Assembly (NCBI GenBank): GCA_026874595.1
Contig: CM049306.1
Location: 7,005,519 to 7,069,518 of the forward strand
Source: Sipunculus nudus
Lineage: Eukaryota > Annelida > Sipuncula > Golfingiida > Sipunculidae
Direction: 5' to 3'
Length of the DNA stretch: 64,000 bases
This document shows positions 12,174 to 23,172 of this stretch, one piece after another. The first letter of the stretch is position 1, and every line of letters starts with the position of its first letter. Position numbers and translations under genes: made by a program. The notes below the pieces were generated by a model that ran no database searches, was not told the origin of the DNA, and worked only from the letters and a program-made list of their open reading frames with translations.

Positions 12174-13625
12174 ACTAGAATACTGGTGGTCGACAAGCGA
12201 CTATGTGTATCCACCAAAATCAGAGTGGAACGGGTGAAGTGAGGCATGGATTGAGTGGCAAGGGGAAATAGAGTGAGATGTGTTGCATATAAGCATGGAT
12301 GTCTGCAGCCGAAATGTGTATGTAGATTGGGCCACCTACCATAAAATCCAGAAAGCTGTCCAAGATGTATAAACACGCACAATTTTAGGCAGATAAGTCA
12401 ATCCACTACTGAGATATGAGTGATTTTAGCCCACGGCAGACAAGCAGACAGACACTATGCAAAAATGGTTGCAGGTGGTCCCTCCAGTTTTGTGTATGAT
12501 AAAGAGCTATATGAGATCTATACACATGCAAAATTTTGGCCCAATCAGTCAAACGGTTCCCTAGATATGCGCTTGGATGTCTGCAGCGTAAACTAGAATG
12601 TAGGTGGCGCCACCTGTCATAAAATCAAGAAAGCTGTCCAGGATGTATAAACCTGCAAAATTTTAGGCAGATATGTCAAACCATTGCCGAGATATGAGTG
12701 ATTTTATCCCACGGCAGACAAACAGATGGAAGCTGTGCAAAAATGGTTGCAGGTGGCGCCACCATTTCTGTATATAATAAAGAGCTATGTGAGATCTATA
12801 CATGTACAAAATTTTGGCCCAATTGGTCAAAACAGTCCGGAGATATGAGCTTGGATGTCTGCAGCTTAAACTAGAATGTTGGTGGCCCCACCTGTCATTA
12901 AATCAAGAAAGCTGTCCAGGATGTATAAACCTGCAAAATTTTAGGCAGATATGTCAAACCACTGACGAGATATGAGTGATTTTGTCCCATGGCAGACAAA
13001 CAGCGGACGCTGTGCAAAAATGATTGCAGGTGGCACCACCAGTTTTGTGTATGATTAAGAGCTATGTGAGATCTATACACGTGCAAATTTTCAGGAAGAT
13101 ACGTCAGACCAGTCCGGAGATATAACCATTGATGTCTGCAGCATGAACGTGAATGTAGGTGGCGCCACCTGTCATCAAATCAAGAAAGCTGTCCAGGATG
13201 TATACACATGCTGAATTTCAGGTGAATTAGTCAAACCACTGCAGAGATATGAGTGATTCTAACCCAAGGCAGAAGAACAGATGGACACTGTGCTAACATG
13301 GTTGCAGGTGGTGCCACCATTTTTTGTGTATGTTATAAAGCTATCCAAAGGCTACATTTGTACAATTTTTTTTTTTCCTGATTGGTCAAACAGTTCCCGA
13401 GATATGTGGGTTTATATGTGGAAACAGATGCACAAATGGACGCTGTGCAGAGAGGAAAGGTCAGAGGTCAACGCCAGTTGGTTAGGCACCAGTTCACATG
13501 TGACCAGATAATTTCCGAAAAATCAGTCCAGTAGTGTCAGAGGAGTTCTTCGGAAACAAATGCTACAGCAGCGACGGGGGCAGAACCCTGTCAAAAACAT
13601 AGTTTCTGCAAAACTGGCAGATACA
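12174..13625 (-). mobile_element. Helentron/HINE-like family B element, copy 2
   Basis: This is an inverted copy of family B. The terminal CTAG appears as CTAG at 12175-12178, the terminal hairpin as GTCGACAAGCGAC and the 5' end as GGCAGATACAA at 13617-13626. GGTGGCGCCACC occurs at 12603, 12752 and 13158. Both termini have T/T flanks, as in the other copies. Confidence 0.7.
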
Positions 13626-13724
13626 ATAAATATATTCATTAAAGACATATTGCAGAATTAATTTTACAGTACCTGTGGTGTATTTAAGAAAAGTATCTTT
13701 TTACCTGTGATCTTCCCTGTGTAG

Positions 13725-13936
13725 GTTCAACCAGCTTAGCCAGCCAGCAAGCCAGACAGAATCTCCAGCAACATCTACAGCAGCAGCTAGTCACGACAAC
13801 ACAGGCCAGCACTGCCATGCCTGCTGCAACTACTATCGTCATAACAACATCACAGCCTGGACAGTCAAGTCAACAACAGGGGGCAGCACAAGTAACTCCT
13901 GCACCAGCAACAGTCAAAAGAGGCTTGTCACTCACA
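13725..13936 (+). CDS. NELFA: NELFA exon: Gln/Ala/Thr-rich linker leading to conserved LSLT
   Basis: The exon completes the split glycine codon and encodes 70 further residues. It opens STSLASQQARQNLQQHLQQQ, a glutamine-rich, probably disordered segment, and ends TVKRGLSLT. The donor ACA/GTAAGA ends the exon in phase 0, so it joins directly to RDQM of the next exon. Together they give LSLTRDQM, which matches the LSLTREQM stretch of vertebrate NELF-A as I recall it. The low-complexity part is the least conserved portion of the family. The conserved end marks the start of the C-terminal signature. Confidence 0.93.
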
Positions 13937-14014
13937 GTAAGAACATAGTTAATCTCTAGCCATGGGTAACCATTGTCTGTCTATATATTTTTGTAGGGTT
14001 AAGGTAAAAAAATT

Positions 14015-14323
14015 AAAGGTTTGGTTCTCAGGCACTGCCTGCATCAATTTTAAACCCCCGCATCAAAAATTTTTATTTCGATTTTCAATAAAATCTTTCC
14101 AATTTTGAGCTCCTGCAGCTCCGACATTTCTTTCAAGAAGATAAAACCATACAATTTCCTTTGTTTTGTATTGCTTTTACTTATTTAGCAAAATAAAACT
14201 GTTATTTTCATGCTTTTCCCTTATCATTTGACATTTTTATCGAAACATGCCAAAAAATTTAAAATAAAAAATGCGCCCGCCCGCATTGATTTCTGAAAAA
14301 AAGTGCCTGAGAACCATACCTTT
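14015..14323. mobile_element. 309-bp MITE in NELFA intron
   Basis: The terminal inverted repeats are 22 bp with one mismatch: the left contains GGTTCTCAGGCACT at 14023-14036 and the right AGTGCCTGAGAACC at 14302-14315. The interior is AT-rich and non-coding. The target duplication cannot be fixed because A/T runs flank both ends. Confidence 0.75.
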
Positions 14324-15430
14324 TTTTTATTTTGGCCTAATAGACTTTTAGTGTACACAGGGATCAATAATTGGCCTTGATTATTCTGGGGCTAATTTAA
14401 AATTTGAAAAGTCTTGGATTTGATCACTTTTGCACTGGTTTGTAATTTATTTCCAGAATTGTGGCAGCATCCATGAATTTAGTAAATTGTTAACAATAAT
14501 ATTACAATAATTGTCCCTGGAATCACCTTTATTACAGAGTTCCTGTTGCAACAGCCATGCAAGTGATATAATTGCCTCCAAAACAACCTGTAAAAATGAT
14601 TACATGAAAAAAATTATTTGTAATGATGTAAACTACTTAGAAAGGGTGTTTTATGGAGTTATGGGCAGTATATACAGTGAAACCTGAACCAAGCGACCAC
14701 TGCCGCCAGCGACCGTCTGTGACTTACGACCGAAAAATGAATGCACCGAGCTTAATCACTCTTTAATGCCCCTGTGTTGAGCGACCGTTTGTGGTATGCG
14801 ACCACCGACCGCTCAAATGTGACCGGTCGCTGGTCTTTACCTCCGTTAAGCGACCGCCTGGTGAAGCGGTAGTGGCACCTGGCGTCCTAAGTTAAGACTA
14901 AAACGACCGTGCCATTGACCGTCTCGTGAATGTGCAGGTGGCAATGGTGACCTACTTTTCCCGCGGTGAATTAGACATCAATTCAGAATACCCCCTCCAG
15001 GTGTCAATGGCCCAGGGCCCGCGTGGTTTAATCTTTCTCGAAAAATGAAAGTTCCGCGAATATTGCGAGGGAACATGTAAAACGACGCAATTCTTTAATT
15101 CTGTGTACCATTACTTTATTTTAGCACAGCCTATCTTTGAACACGTATTTGTTTAACGATTGTCTAAAACATCTTTACGGTAAACAGGTAAGGATCACGT
15201 GCTCTAAGGGAAATCCCTCATTAATATTCATCGAATAGAACTCCCGTTGTATTTCTGACACGCTGCGGTCGTTGACCAGTTGACCGGAGTTCATAGCTAG
15301 TCTTAGCGATGTGTAAATAACATTTGCGCGGATTTAATTTAAAAAAAGTGAGTCATGAAAGTAAGTTTGTCATTGCTTAATTTAAGCTATCAACTGTCAT
15401 TGCTTATCACACACATTTTGACTTGACAAC

Positions 15431-15574
15431 ATGTCAGTTCGTGACGACGACAAACTGACGACCTGCTTCGATAACATCAATAGAATATTCATCAATAAGG
15501 CAATAGGACTCAATGCTTACTACCATAGTACCAATATAGAGAGACAGTTTGATAACGTGAGCAGTCACCTGTAA
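15431..15574 (+). CDS. small ORF (47 aa) inside TA-flanked transposon, unknown
   Basis: The ORF begins MSVRDDDKLTTCFDNINRIF and closes at a TAA. It is charged and mixed in composition, unlike the simple-repeat ORFs elsewhere in the window. Five bases after its stop a second ORF starts. Neither resembles a transposase I know. It may be a fragment of a host gene captured by the element, or chance. Confidence 0.2.
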   Translation: MSVRDDDKLTTCFDNINRIFINKAIGLNAYYHSTNIERQFDNVSSHL

Positions 15575-15578
15575 TCTA

Positions 15579-15815
15579 ATGATCAATCCCTTCATACCTG
15601 CTTTGAAGTTTATTGAGATTTTAATGGGGTCTGCTTCTAATTACGGTGAGCACAAGTCAGTGATCAACAAAGTGACTCAGTGGGTACTCATGGTACATCA
15701 TTTAATTAGCGGTTTGTGTTTGTGCAATATGACAAACAAGCTATTCAAAGCCTTTGACAAAGGCTTGTTTAATAAAGTTATAAAAGGACCAGCTTTCTTC
15801 GATAATTATAAATAA
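15579..15815 (+). CDS. small ORF (78 aa) inside TA-flanked transposon, unknown
   Basis: It starts MINPFIPALKFIEILMGSAS, has a hydrophobic, possibly helical middle and a Lys/Phe-rich C-terminus. It follows the 15431-15574 ORF by five bases in another frame, so the pair could be a frameshifted or spliced single reading frame. No domain recognised. Confidence 0.2.
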   Translation: MINPFIPALKFIEILMGSASNYGEHKSVINKVTQWVLMVHHLISGLCLCNMTNKLFKAFDKGLFNKVIKGPAFFDNYK

Positions 15816-15902
15816 GATTCTCTTTGTTAAGCAGAACAAGATTGATTCAATGTTTAAGTAAATATTGTTGTTAACTTGTAAATATTGTTGTGAATATCTT
15901 GA

Positions 15903-15908
<6 letters not shown>

Positions 15909-15950
<42 letters not shown>
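15909..15950. repeat. (AT)n microsatellite
   Basis: About 21 uninterrupted AT dinucleotides inside the TA-flanked transposon. Confidence 0.95.
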
Positions 15951-15952
<2 letters not shown>

Positions 15953-16119
15953 AGTATGTATTTTTATAATAAATAAATAAATGTTTACGTAGACATATAA
16001 GCCTTTATATTCTTTGTTCGCTTCATGCTGAGACTTAGACCACCTGAGACTTAAGACCACCTGTGACTTAAGACCGCTTTTGGTGTGGCACTTCAGGTGG
16101 TCTTAACTCTCAGGTTTTA

Positions 16120-16122
<3 letters not shown>

Positions 16123-16157
<35 letters not shown>
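16123..16157. repeat. (TA)n microsatellite
   Basis: A TA run abuts the right end of the 14675-16122 element, which hides the exact TA target duplication. Confidence 0.95.
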
Positions 16158-16161
<4 letters not shown>

Positions 16162-16324
16162 TTATAGACAATGGTTTATAGACAGCAACATGCTGATGTC
16201 ATCAGTGTCTCTCATGGTATCAAATATTTAATATTTGTCTATAGTTTAAGCAAAGTGTACTATTTTGAAGCCACTGCTACCTTTTGAACTGTTTTATTCT
16301 GATGATTTTGTGTTACTGTTACAG

Positions 16325-16424
16325 AGAGATCAAATGTTAGAGGCGCAGGAGATGTTCCGGAACTCAAACAAAGTTACGCGTCCAGAAAAAGCCCTCATCC
16401 TTGGATTCATGGCAGGTTCTCGAG
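16325..16424 (+). CDS. NELFA: NELFA exon: conserved C-terminal signature
   Basis: This is the diagnostic exon. After acceptor TGTTACAG it encodes 33 residues starting RDQMLEAQEMFRNSNK and continuing VTRPEKALILGFMAGSR, then one base of a split Glu codon. The same string, with conservative changes, is the conserved C-terminal block of animal NELF-A (human form approximately EQMFAAQEMFKTANK, then VTRPEKALILGFMAGSR, from memory). The donor CGAG/GTAGGT is unusual only in being followed by twelve near-identical donors in the 70-bp array that starts here. Entry into the exon is in phase 0 and exit in phase 1. Confidence 0.96.
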
Positions 16425-17330
16425 GTAGGTGCTTCAACCTGCTAGGTTTATGTCTTCATTAACCACCTGTGTCCCTACAGAAAGTGCTCTCAAGGTAGGT
16501 GCTTCAACCTGCTAGGTTTATGTCTTCATTAACCACCCGTGTCCCTACAGAAAGTGCTCTCGAGGTAGGTGCTTCAACCTGCTAGGTTTATGTCTTCATT
16601 AACCACCCATGTCCCTACAGAAAGTGCTCTCGAGGTAGGTGCTTCAACCTGCTAGGTTTATGTCTTCATTAACCACCCGTGTCCCTACAGAAAGTGCTCT
16701 CGAGGTAGGTGCTTCAACCTGCTAGGTTTATGTCTTCATTAACCACCCGTGTCCCTACAGAAAGTGCTCTCGAGGTAGGTGCTTCAACCTGCTAGGTTTA
16801 TGTCTTCATTAACCACCCGTGTCCCTACAGAAAGTGCTCTCGAGGTAGGTGCTTCAACCTGCTAGGTTTATGTCTTCATTAACCACCCGTGTCCCTACAG
16901 AAAGTGCTCTCGAGGTAGGTGCTTGAACCTGCTAGGTTTATGTCTTCATTAACCACCTGTGTCCCTACAGAAAGTGCTCTCGAGGTAGGTGCTTCAACCT
17001 GCTAGGTTTATGTCTTCATTAACCACCCGTGTCCCTACAGAAAGTGCTCTCGAGGTAGGTGCTTCAACCTGCTAGGTTTATGTCTTCATTAACCACCTGT
17101 GTCCCTACAGAAAGTGCTCTCGAGGTAGGTGCTTCAACCTGCTAGGTTTATGTCTTCATTAACCACCCGTGTCCCTACAGAAAGTGCTCTCGAGGTAGAT
17201 GCTTCAGCCTGCTAGGTTTATGTCTTCATTAACCACCTGTGTTTCTACAGTAGGCGCTTTTGAGGTAGGTGCTTCATCCTGCTAGGTTTATGTCTTCATT
17301 AACCACCTGTTTTCCTACATTAGGCCCTAT
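16425..17330 (+). repeat. 70-bp tandem array repeating the exon donor and an acceptor (13 units)
   Basis: Thirteen 70-bp units follow the exon without a gap. Each unit contains GTAGGT, 50 bp of conserved sequence with a branch-point-like TTAAC, the acceptor-like CCCTACAG, then AAAGTGCTCTCGAG leading to the next GTAGGT. Seven bases before each internal donor (TCTCGAG) match the true exon end. Donor copies begin at 16495, 16565 and every 70 bp to 17265 (the one at 17195 reads GTAGAT). Acceptors end at 16480 and every 70 bp to 17250. The last unit's acceptor has mutated to CTACAT. The real acceptor for the next exon is at 17541. Confidence 0.95.
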
Positions 17331-17541
17331 ACAAAGAATTAAGAATGCTTAAATAAAACATTTACTGGTGCCTGCTTTATAAACCTCACCAGTATATCTG
17401 AGGTATAATTTTATGTTTTCAATACCAGTGCTTGTGTTTCAACAAAGTATGGTATTACTTATATCAAACCTATTCTGGACTGCTTGTGTTGGTATATTAC
17501 AAAAAAACCATGTTCAGACAGTTGGTGTTGATATTTTACAG

Positions 17542-17717
17542 AAAACCCATGTCCAGACCAGGGTGAGGTAGTCAACATTCGATTGAGTGAAAATCTAGAC
17601 AGTATACAACAACCTGATGGCACCTTCCGCCCTATGATTGTGGACACCTATTTCCAAATGAATTATGCATCAGGTGAATGGAAACGAGTAAAAAAATACA
17701 GACAACCAGATGAGTGA
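17542..17717 (+). CDS. NELFA: NELFA terminal coding exon and stop
   Basis: After acceptor ATATTTTACAG the exon completes the split Glu codon and encodes 57 residues: NPCPDQGEVVNIRLSENLD, then a variable stretch, then IVDTYFQMNYASGEW and KRVKKYRQPDE before TGA at 17715-17717. The ENPC, VNIRLSE, VDT-F-MNYA-G-W and KKY positions agree with the C-terminal tail of NELF-A in other animals. With the upstream exons the window encodes 198 residues, well under half of a typical NELF-A of about 500-580. No frameshift or internal stop is seen, so the gene looks intact here. Confidence 0.96.
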
Positions 17718-17960
17718 TACCATGGCAGCCATCAGACATTACGATCAGGTTGTATCTGTCAAGTTGGGACCAGGAGTTTGGAATGGGGGAACAAGTTTGG
17801 CATATTCTTAGTATGTTTATACAATGGTTCTAATATTATTGTGGGACACTTGAGTCACAGGGTACTCTTGATTTTTCTGTATAGAAAATACTTCTCAGTT
17901 ATATCTGAAAATCTGTTGTACTTGTATATGTTAGTAAATAAACTGTGTAACATGTATTAT
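17718..17960 (+). other. NELFA 3' UTR with first poly(A) signal
   Basis: AATAAA at 17936-17941 is the first canonical polyadenylation signal after the stop. Further AATAAA motifs at 18220-18225 and 20217-20222 could give longer 3' UTRs. Which one is used cannot be told from sequence alone. Confidence 0.5.
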
Positions 17961-20151
17961 GTAGGGTTCTTCATAATGGATTATGCCTCAAAAAATTATC
18001 AGCATTTTTATTTTTTATGGAAATGGGTGTATTTTCCATACAGTAAATGAATATAGCTGTTTAGCTTTATTTAATTTTTGCAGAGTTTGTATCATACTGG
18101 TCTCTGTTTGTTGGTATGACTTATTTACTTAGATCATGAGAGATCATCTGAAAATGAGAATAGGAAAAATGTTCCAAGCAGAATTATTGCTCACATTTGG
18201 TTCAAAAGTTGACATGCTTAATAAAAATAACTACATTCTGAAGGACCTTGGATTAATATACACAACTTCTAGCAAATGTTTTGGCAAAATATAAATTTTT
18301 TCAGTAGTGTTATTTTCCAATTAAAGAAATTCCGCAGTCATGGATGGCATTATAACGATTGTTACATTGTTTAAATTTGATATCCTCCTGAATTATGTAC
18401 AGAAATTGTTTTGAAAATGGCCAAAAATATCCTGACTGACAGTCAGACAACTTCTGGACAATACTCCAAGCAGGTCTTACTGATGAAATCACTTCTTATC
18501 AAATTTTAGGCTGGAGCCTTGTTTGTGTGATTTATGCCTATAGTCTCTCAAGCAAACCAACGCAGAATGTCAGAATGTAACCTTTAAGTTAAACATTTAA
18601 ATATCTGTATCATCTTCATCCCTTTCACATTACATTTTGTTCATCCTCAGCCACTGAAAGATTAGAGATTGCGTTCATTTCATGTTAATATGAGGTTGAG
18701 TTCCCAATGAGATTTCCTTGTATTATGGCCTATCTGTAGACATAAAATTACACCAGATATAGAATGCTACTGGACTACTGTATTTACTTTTCACTGACTG
18801 AGCAGTTTCTGCTAATGTTCCCTATTAAGGTTAAAAGAAACATGTTGAATATTGGTCTGTACATACACTGTCCCATTGCTGGACTTATAATTTATGGTAA
18901 AGTACTTCATGTTCATCATCATGTTTACTCCATTTACTTGTTGTCAGCAAAGCAGATAGTTTGATAAGGAGTTTTCAGTTCCAAAGACCATAAATTTAAT
19001 TTTCCTCTGGGGTTGCACTGTAAAGAGGTTATTTTTGCAGTGTATATTAAAGCACAGTCTCAGTTTGAACTGAGATTTGGACGAAATTCAGCACACATGC
19101 TTTACTGATGATGCCTGGAATGGAGATTTATAAGTCATATTTGTATATACAGTCATTGATACACTTGTTCTATCCTCTGTTGATGAATTAGGCCTAGTGA
19201 TATACACCCTCATAGGCTGTCATCATTGATGTATTTGGTTTACTGCACAGTGGCATTTTCTTATACCTTGTGTGTGACAGGGAATGTACTTTGTAGTGTC
19301 TTCCGTTTCAGAGCAAACTTGGTATGTTTATACCTCTATGCAGAACTTTTGCAGAGTTCACCGTGACTCTTGCTAAAGTTTGATCTGAGATTCAGAGACA
19401 AAATTAATCAAGCAGAAGCCATGTCAAAGTTCTCTTGCAATTTTTTTAGTATATTTTATGTCTTGTTAGATGGTCTTGTCCATACAAAAACCAAAGAGAA
19501 GGGTCTTTCCATTTGAGCTGTTAAAACAAAATCTTGTAAATTATCATGGATCCACATACCCAGATTTGCACACCTGTAAACAGTATTTTATACATGTATG
19601 TAAATTTAGTTTATCATCTGTCTTAATTTCATAAAAAATGTGCCTTTGTCTGAATTATTGCAAAAGTATGAGATGCAAAGACCACTTTAATTCAAAGTTA
19701 ATGTAGACAGCTACATTTAGTTAGGGTAAATGTGATCCTACTGTTATTTGGTTGTGTATTCATCTATTAGAATATTTTATACCTTAGAATATGGGCTCAA
19801 ATTATAATTTATTCATCTTTCTGTCTAATAGTGGCCTGCTAATCGACATTTCATGCAGAAAGTGTAAAGATTATTAAGAGTGGAGACTTTGTGTTCACAG
19901 AGAGGAGTCATGCAAGGCTCGTTATTTTGTTTATATTGTGAAAGTTACAAACTTGGACAGCACTTGATGCATTTGCTTCATTATCATAACATACATATTC
20001 ATATTGTGACACACAGTCAGATGTTATTATTGAATGTATTTAAACAAGATGTGTTAAGGCTTGCATGGAAGTTTTCTGTTCAGAACAGATCTACTGTAAG
20101 AATATTGCACAAACCCTGTTTATAAGGATTATCACCTGTACATCTTGAACA

Positions 20152-20153
<2 letters not shown>
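17961..20153. other. no gene seen; possible extended NELFA 3' UTR or intergenic
   Basis: AT-rich sequence with short ORFs only, no element ends and no splice-bounded coding block that I can support. Confidence 0.5.

Positions 20154-20209
<56 letters not shown>
20154..20209. repeat. (TA)n microsatellite
   Basis: A run of about 28 TA dinucleotides, followed by an AATAAA motif. Confidence 0.95.
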
Positions 20210-20212
<3 letters not shown>

Positions 20213-20930
20213 AAGTAATAAAATATTCAGTACAATTTATCATATTTTGTTTGATGATAGCTCTTAAATTGTATTTTTTGCAGAGAGAGGCAGGGATATT
20301 TAGTTTACTTTGTGTGTGTGTATGTGTGCAGCATATCTAGAGAAAAAGTGGATTTTAAAGAAACCCAATACATAAGTTCACTACACAAGTGTGTAGAAGT
20401 GGCCTCAAGTCAATCTGCACATTGTCCCAGGGTGACAAATTTTAGCTACACTCTCAGTTATACTGAGCCACAATAAAAGGGCCATGGTCCACAGATCGGC
20501 TGGCCTTCAGCAGGGCTCAAATTGTAATTGTAAGAGAACAATCCAGACATCCTTGTCTGACAAATCATGCTTTTACTGTCTATCTATCTGTCTGTCTATC
20601 TATATATATATCAGTGTGAGACCACATTAAACATACCAGGGATCAAAACCTTCTGGATAACACTTTCCAGAAAAAAAAATCATACAAGTTAAGAAAATAC
20701 ATTTCAAGGGACTGCTTAAGGGTTATACCATTTGGGAGTATTTTTTAGAGCCACAGAAACTGCAGGTAGAGTTATGTTCATTTCTATGTAATGATGCCTA
20801 TAATCTGGAGGGATGCAGGTTAACAAACTGGAAATTACCACACACCAAAGTATTTGAACTGAATGTGATAGTGCCATTTACGAATGGTGATCTCTAATAG
20901 TGTGTATTTGAGTTGTCCCACTGACACAGT

Positions 20931-21211
20931 GTGGCAGCCAGCCATGACCATGAAGCCTTGCAGTCTCTGCATTGCCCAGCTTTGCAGTCACTGGATTATA
21001 CAGCTCTGGCTGGTTGCAAGGCCTGGCAGTTATTGCTTTGTTTAGCTCTGACTGGCTGTGAACCCTTGCAGTGAATAGTTTGCATAGCTCTGACTGGCTG
21101 TGAACCCTTGCAGTGAATAGTTTGCTTAGCTCTGACTGGCTGTGAAGCCTTGCAGTGAATAGTTTGCTTAGCTCTGGCTGGCTGTAAAGCCTTGCAATCA
21201 ATGATTTGTTT
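20931..21211. repeat. 42-bp minisatellite, left part
   Basis: Units contain TAGCTCTGACTGGCTGTGA and CCTTGCAGTGAATAGTTTGC, with a 42-bp period clearest from 21020 to 21200. The array is split by two insertions: the 11-bp-TSD element at 21212-21759 and the TTAA element at 21803-26481. Array sequence resumes at 21771-21802 and again at 26482-26580. The minus-strand ORFs over it are repeat artefacts. Confidence 0.85.
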
Positions 21212-21759
21212 AGACTGGTACCCCGCTCTATTACGGCACCGTTGCTCTAGGCCAATCATAGAGACGGGCGTACAACGCCATCTTCAGGACTCCCGGTAGA
21301 CTGGTTCCAACTCAAGTCTGAATCATATATGATATAAATAAGCATTTCGTTTACTCAGAGAAGTTGTTAAAAGTTGGCTGTACATTTCGTGTGACATTTA
21401 TGATTAGATTAATAGATATTGATAATAAACCAATGCCACGTACAGTGGAATATCAAGTATTCAGTATATTGTATGATTCGTATCATCTATACATCCATCA
21501 GTCAATTTTTGTGCAAAAACTAATTTTTCAATATTTGGAAACTTTAAATAACAAAAGAAAGTAATTTTATAAGTAATTTTTTCACGGATAACCAGCCAGG
21601 ATCGCGGGAACGTCCATGACAATCGGTGTGAGCGTACAGTCTGGAGTTGGAACCAGTCTACAGGTAGGTCAGGAGTTGCAACTGGGAGTACTGAAGATGG
21701 CGTTGTACGCCTGTCTCTATGCTTGGCTTGAGGGACTTAATAGAGCAGGGTACCAGTCT
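21212..21759. mobile_element. 548-bp TIR element with 11-bp target duplication
   Basis: The element is bounded by AGACTGGTACCC and GGTACCAGTCT, within long imperfect inverted repeats of about 130 bp (both arms contain GCGTACAACGCCATCTTCAG). The flanking ATGATTTGTTT is duplicated at 21201-21211 and 21760-21770. Long TIRs with a 9-11-bp duplication suggest a Mutator-like origin. The 66-codon ORF in the middle resembles nothing known. A 64-bp deletion derivative lies at 32021-32084. Confidence 0.85.
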
Positions 21760-22109
21760 ATGATTTGTTTAGCTCAGACTGGCTGGCTGTGAAGCCTTGC
21801 AGTTAAAGGGGCCCATCACCTATAAAGCATGTTGAAAGTAAATGAAAAAATAACTTCTTCCCTTTAAAATAAATCTGTACCTGCCAAAATATTGCCTTGA
21901 AATCATTTGCTTACTCATGTAAATGAGTGTTAAAGACAGGGGACGAGGTGCAATAACAGATGTCAACATAAACACTGAGCGTGGGGCTATGAGCATCGCG
22001 AAGCCACAACACATGTCAATCAAAAGATGCCCTGACTGGTTTGGCCCAAAAATGTAATTCATGTTTCTGCTGGCTGAAACACCGCATGCTGAGGCTTATA
22101 ATCAGACCC

Positions 22110-23060
22110 AGCCTCAGATTCAGAGGGATAATTGGTACCTATGAGGGCTCCTGACTTATTGAATCACAGAATTGGCGGACTTCAGATATGGCCACCACAG
22201 CCCAATCACTGATTTTCTTTGCACGCAATAACTCAACAACATACTGCAGCTTTCCCAAATTCACAGGGATGATTAGTACCTATGAGGGCTCCAGACCTAT
22301 CGAATTACAGGCCTGTCTGAATTCCAATATGGCCTCGACAGCCCGATCGCTGATTTTCTTTCGTGCACAATAACTCTACAACAACCTACTGCAGCTTTCC
22401 TGAATTTACAGGGATGATTGGTACCTATGAGAGCTACAAACCTATTGAATTACAGACCTGTCGGAATTCAAATATAGCTGCCACAGCCCAATCACTGATT
22501 TTTTTCACACACGATAATTCAACAACAACCTACTGCAGCTTCCCCTAATTCACAGGGATGATTGGTACCTATGAGGGCTCCAGACCTATTGAATAACAGA
22601 CCTGTCTGAATTCAAATATGGCCTCGACAGCCCGATCGCTGATTTTCTTTCGTGCACAATAACTCAACAACCTACTGCAGCTTTCCCTAATTCACAGGGA
22701 TGATTGGTACCTATGAGAGCTACAAACCTATTGAATTACAGACCTGTCAGAATTCCAATATGGCCGCCACAGCCCAATTGCTGATTTTCTTTCATGTGCG
22801 ATAACTCAACAACAACCTCCTGCAGCTTTCCCAAATTCACAGGGATGATTGGTACCTGTGAGGGCTCCAAACCTTTTAAATTACAGACCTGTTGGAATTT
22901 CAATATGGCCGCCACTGCCCAATTGCTGATTCTCTTGTGCGTGATAACTAAACAACAACATACTTCAGCTTTTCCAAATTTACAGGGATCATTGGTCCCT
23001 ATGAGGCCTCCAGACCTATTGAGTCACAGACTTGCTTAAAATCAAATATGGCTAACAGAC
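22110..23060. repeat. tandem array of about 146-bp units
   Basis: About seven diverged units share phrases such as ACAGGGATGATTGGTACCTA, CCTATTGAATTACAGACCTG and AATATGGCCGCCACAGCCCA. Units recur near 22173, 22307, 22455, 22601, 22739, 22884 and 23025. Open frames across it are byproducts of the repeat. Confidence 0.85.
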
Positions 23061-23172
23061 TACATTCGGTGATTTTCTATTGCACACATTATTTCAGACA
23101 TATCTTCTTTAATCCAGTATGATTTTTTCCCTCATGCATATTGATAAAAACCTGTTTCTGTTTGTGATATTT

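Larger units (their letters stand above)
6361..13724 (+). other. NELFA intron, largely transposon-derived
   Basis: This 7.4-kb intron holds a fragment of the GGTGGTC family (7250-7466), family A copy 2 (7539-11923) and family B copy 2 (12174-13625). The remainder (6361-7249, 11924-12173) shows no ORF or element I can support. The acceptor is TCTTCCCTGTGTAG. Confidence 0.8.
14675..16122. mobile_element. TA-flanked TIR transposon (Tc1/mariner-pogo-like ends), non-autonomous
   Basis: The left end is CAGTGAAACCTGAACC preceded by TA. The right end is the inverted CTCAGGTTTTACTG followed by TA. About 200 bp inside the left end lie many spaced GCGACC motifs, and the right side carries AGACCACCTG motifs in the other sense, like subterminal binding sites. 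The ends resemble pogo/Tigger-type TIRs, but no DDE transposase is encoded. Two small ORFs of unknown nature occupy 15431-15815, and an AT microsatellite sits at 15909-15950. Confidence 0.65.

Noticed and set aside
4250-13511. Many 60-85-codon ORFs on both strands with shared peptides such as GGAT and WRHH
   Set aside because: They translate the tandem units and the GGTGGCGCCACC palindrome of families A and B; no intact frame runs through an element.
16425-17330. Regularly spaced repeats reminiscent of a CRISPR array
   Set aside because: The whole 70-bp unit is repeated with no unique spacers, and the context is eukaryotic.
22188-23039. Consecutive similar ORFs with NSTTTYCSFP peptides
   Set aside because: They translate the 146-bp array; frames are broken by stops in every unit.
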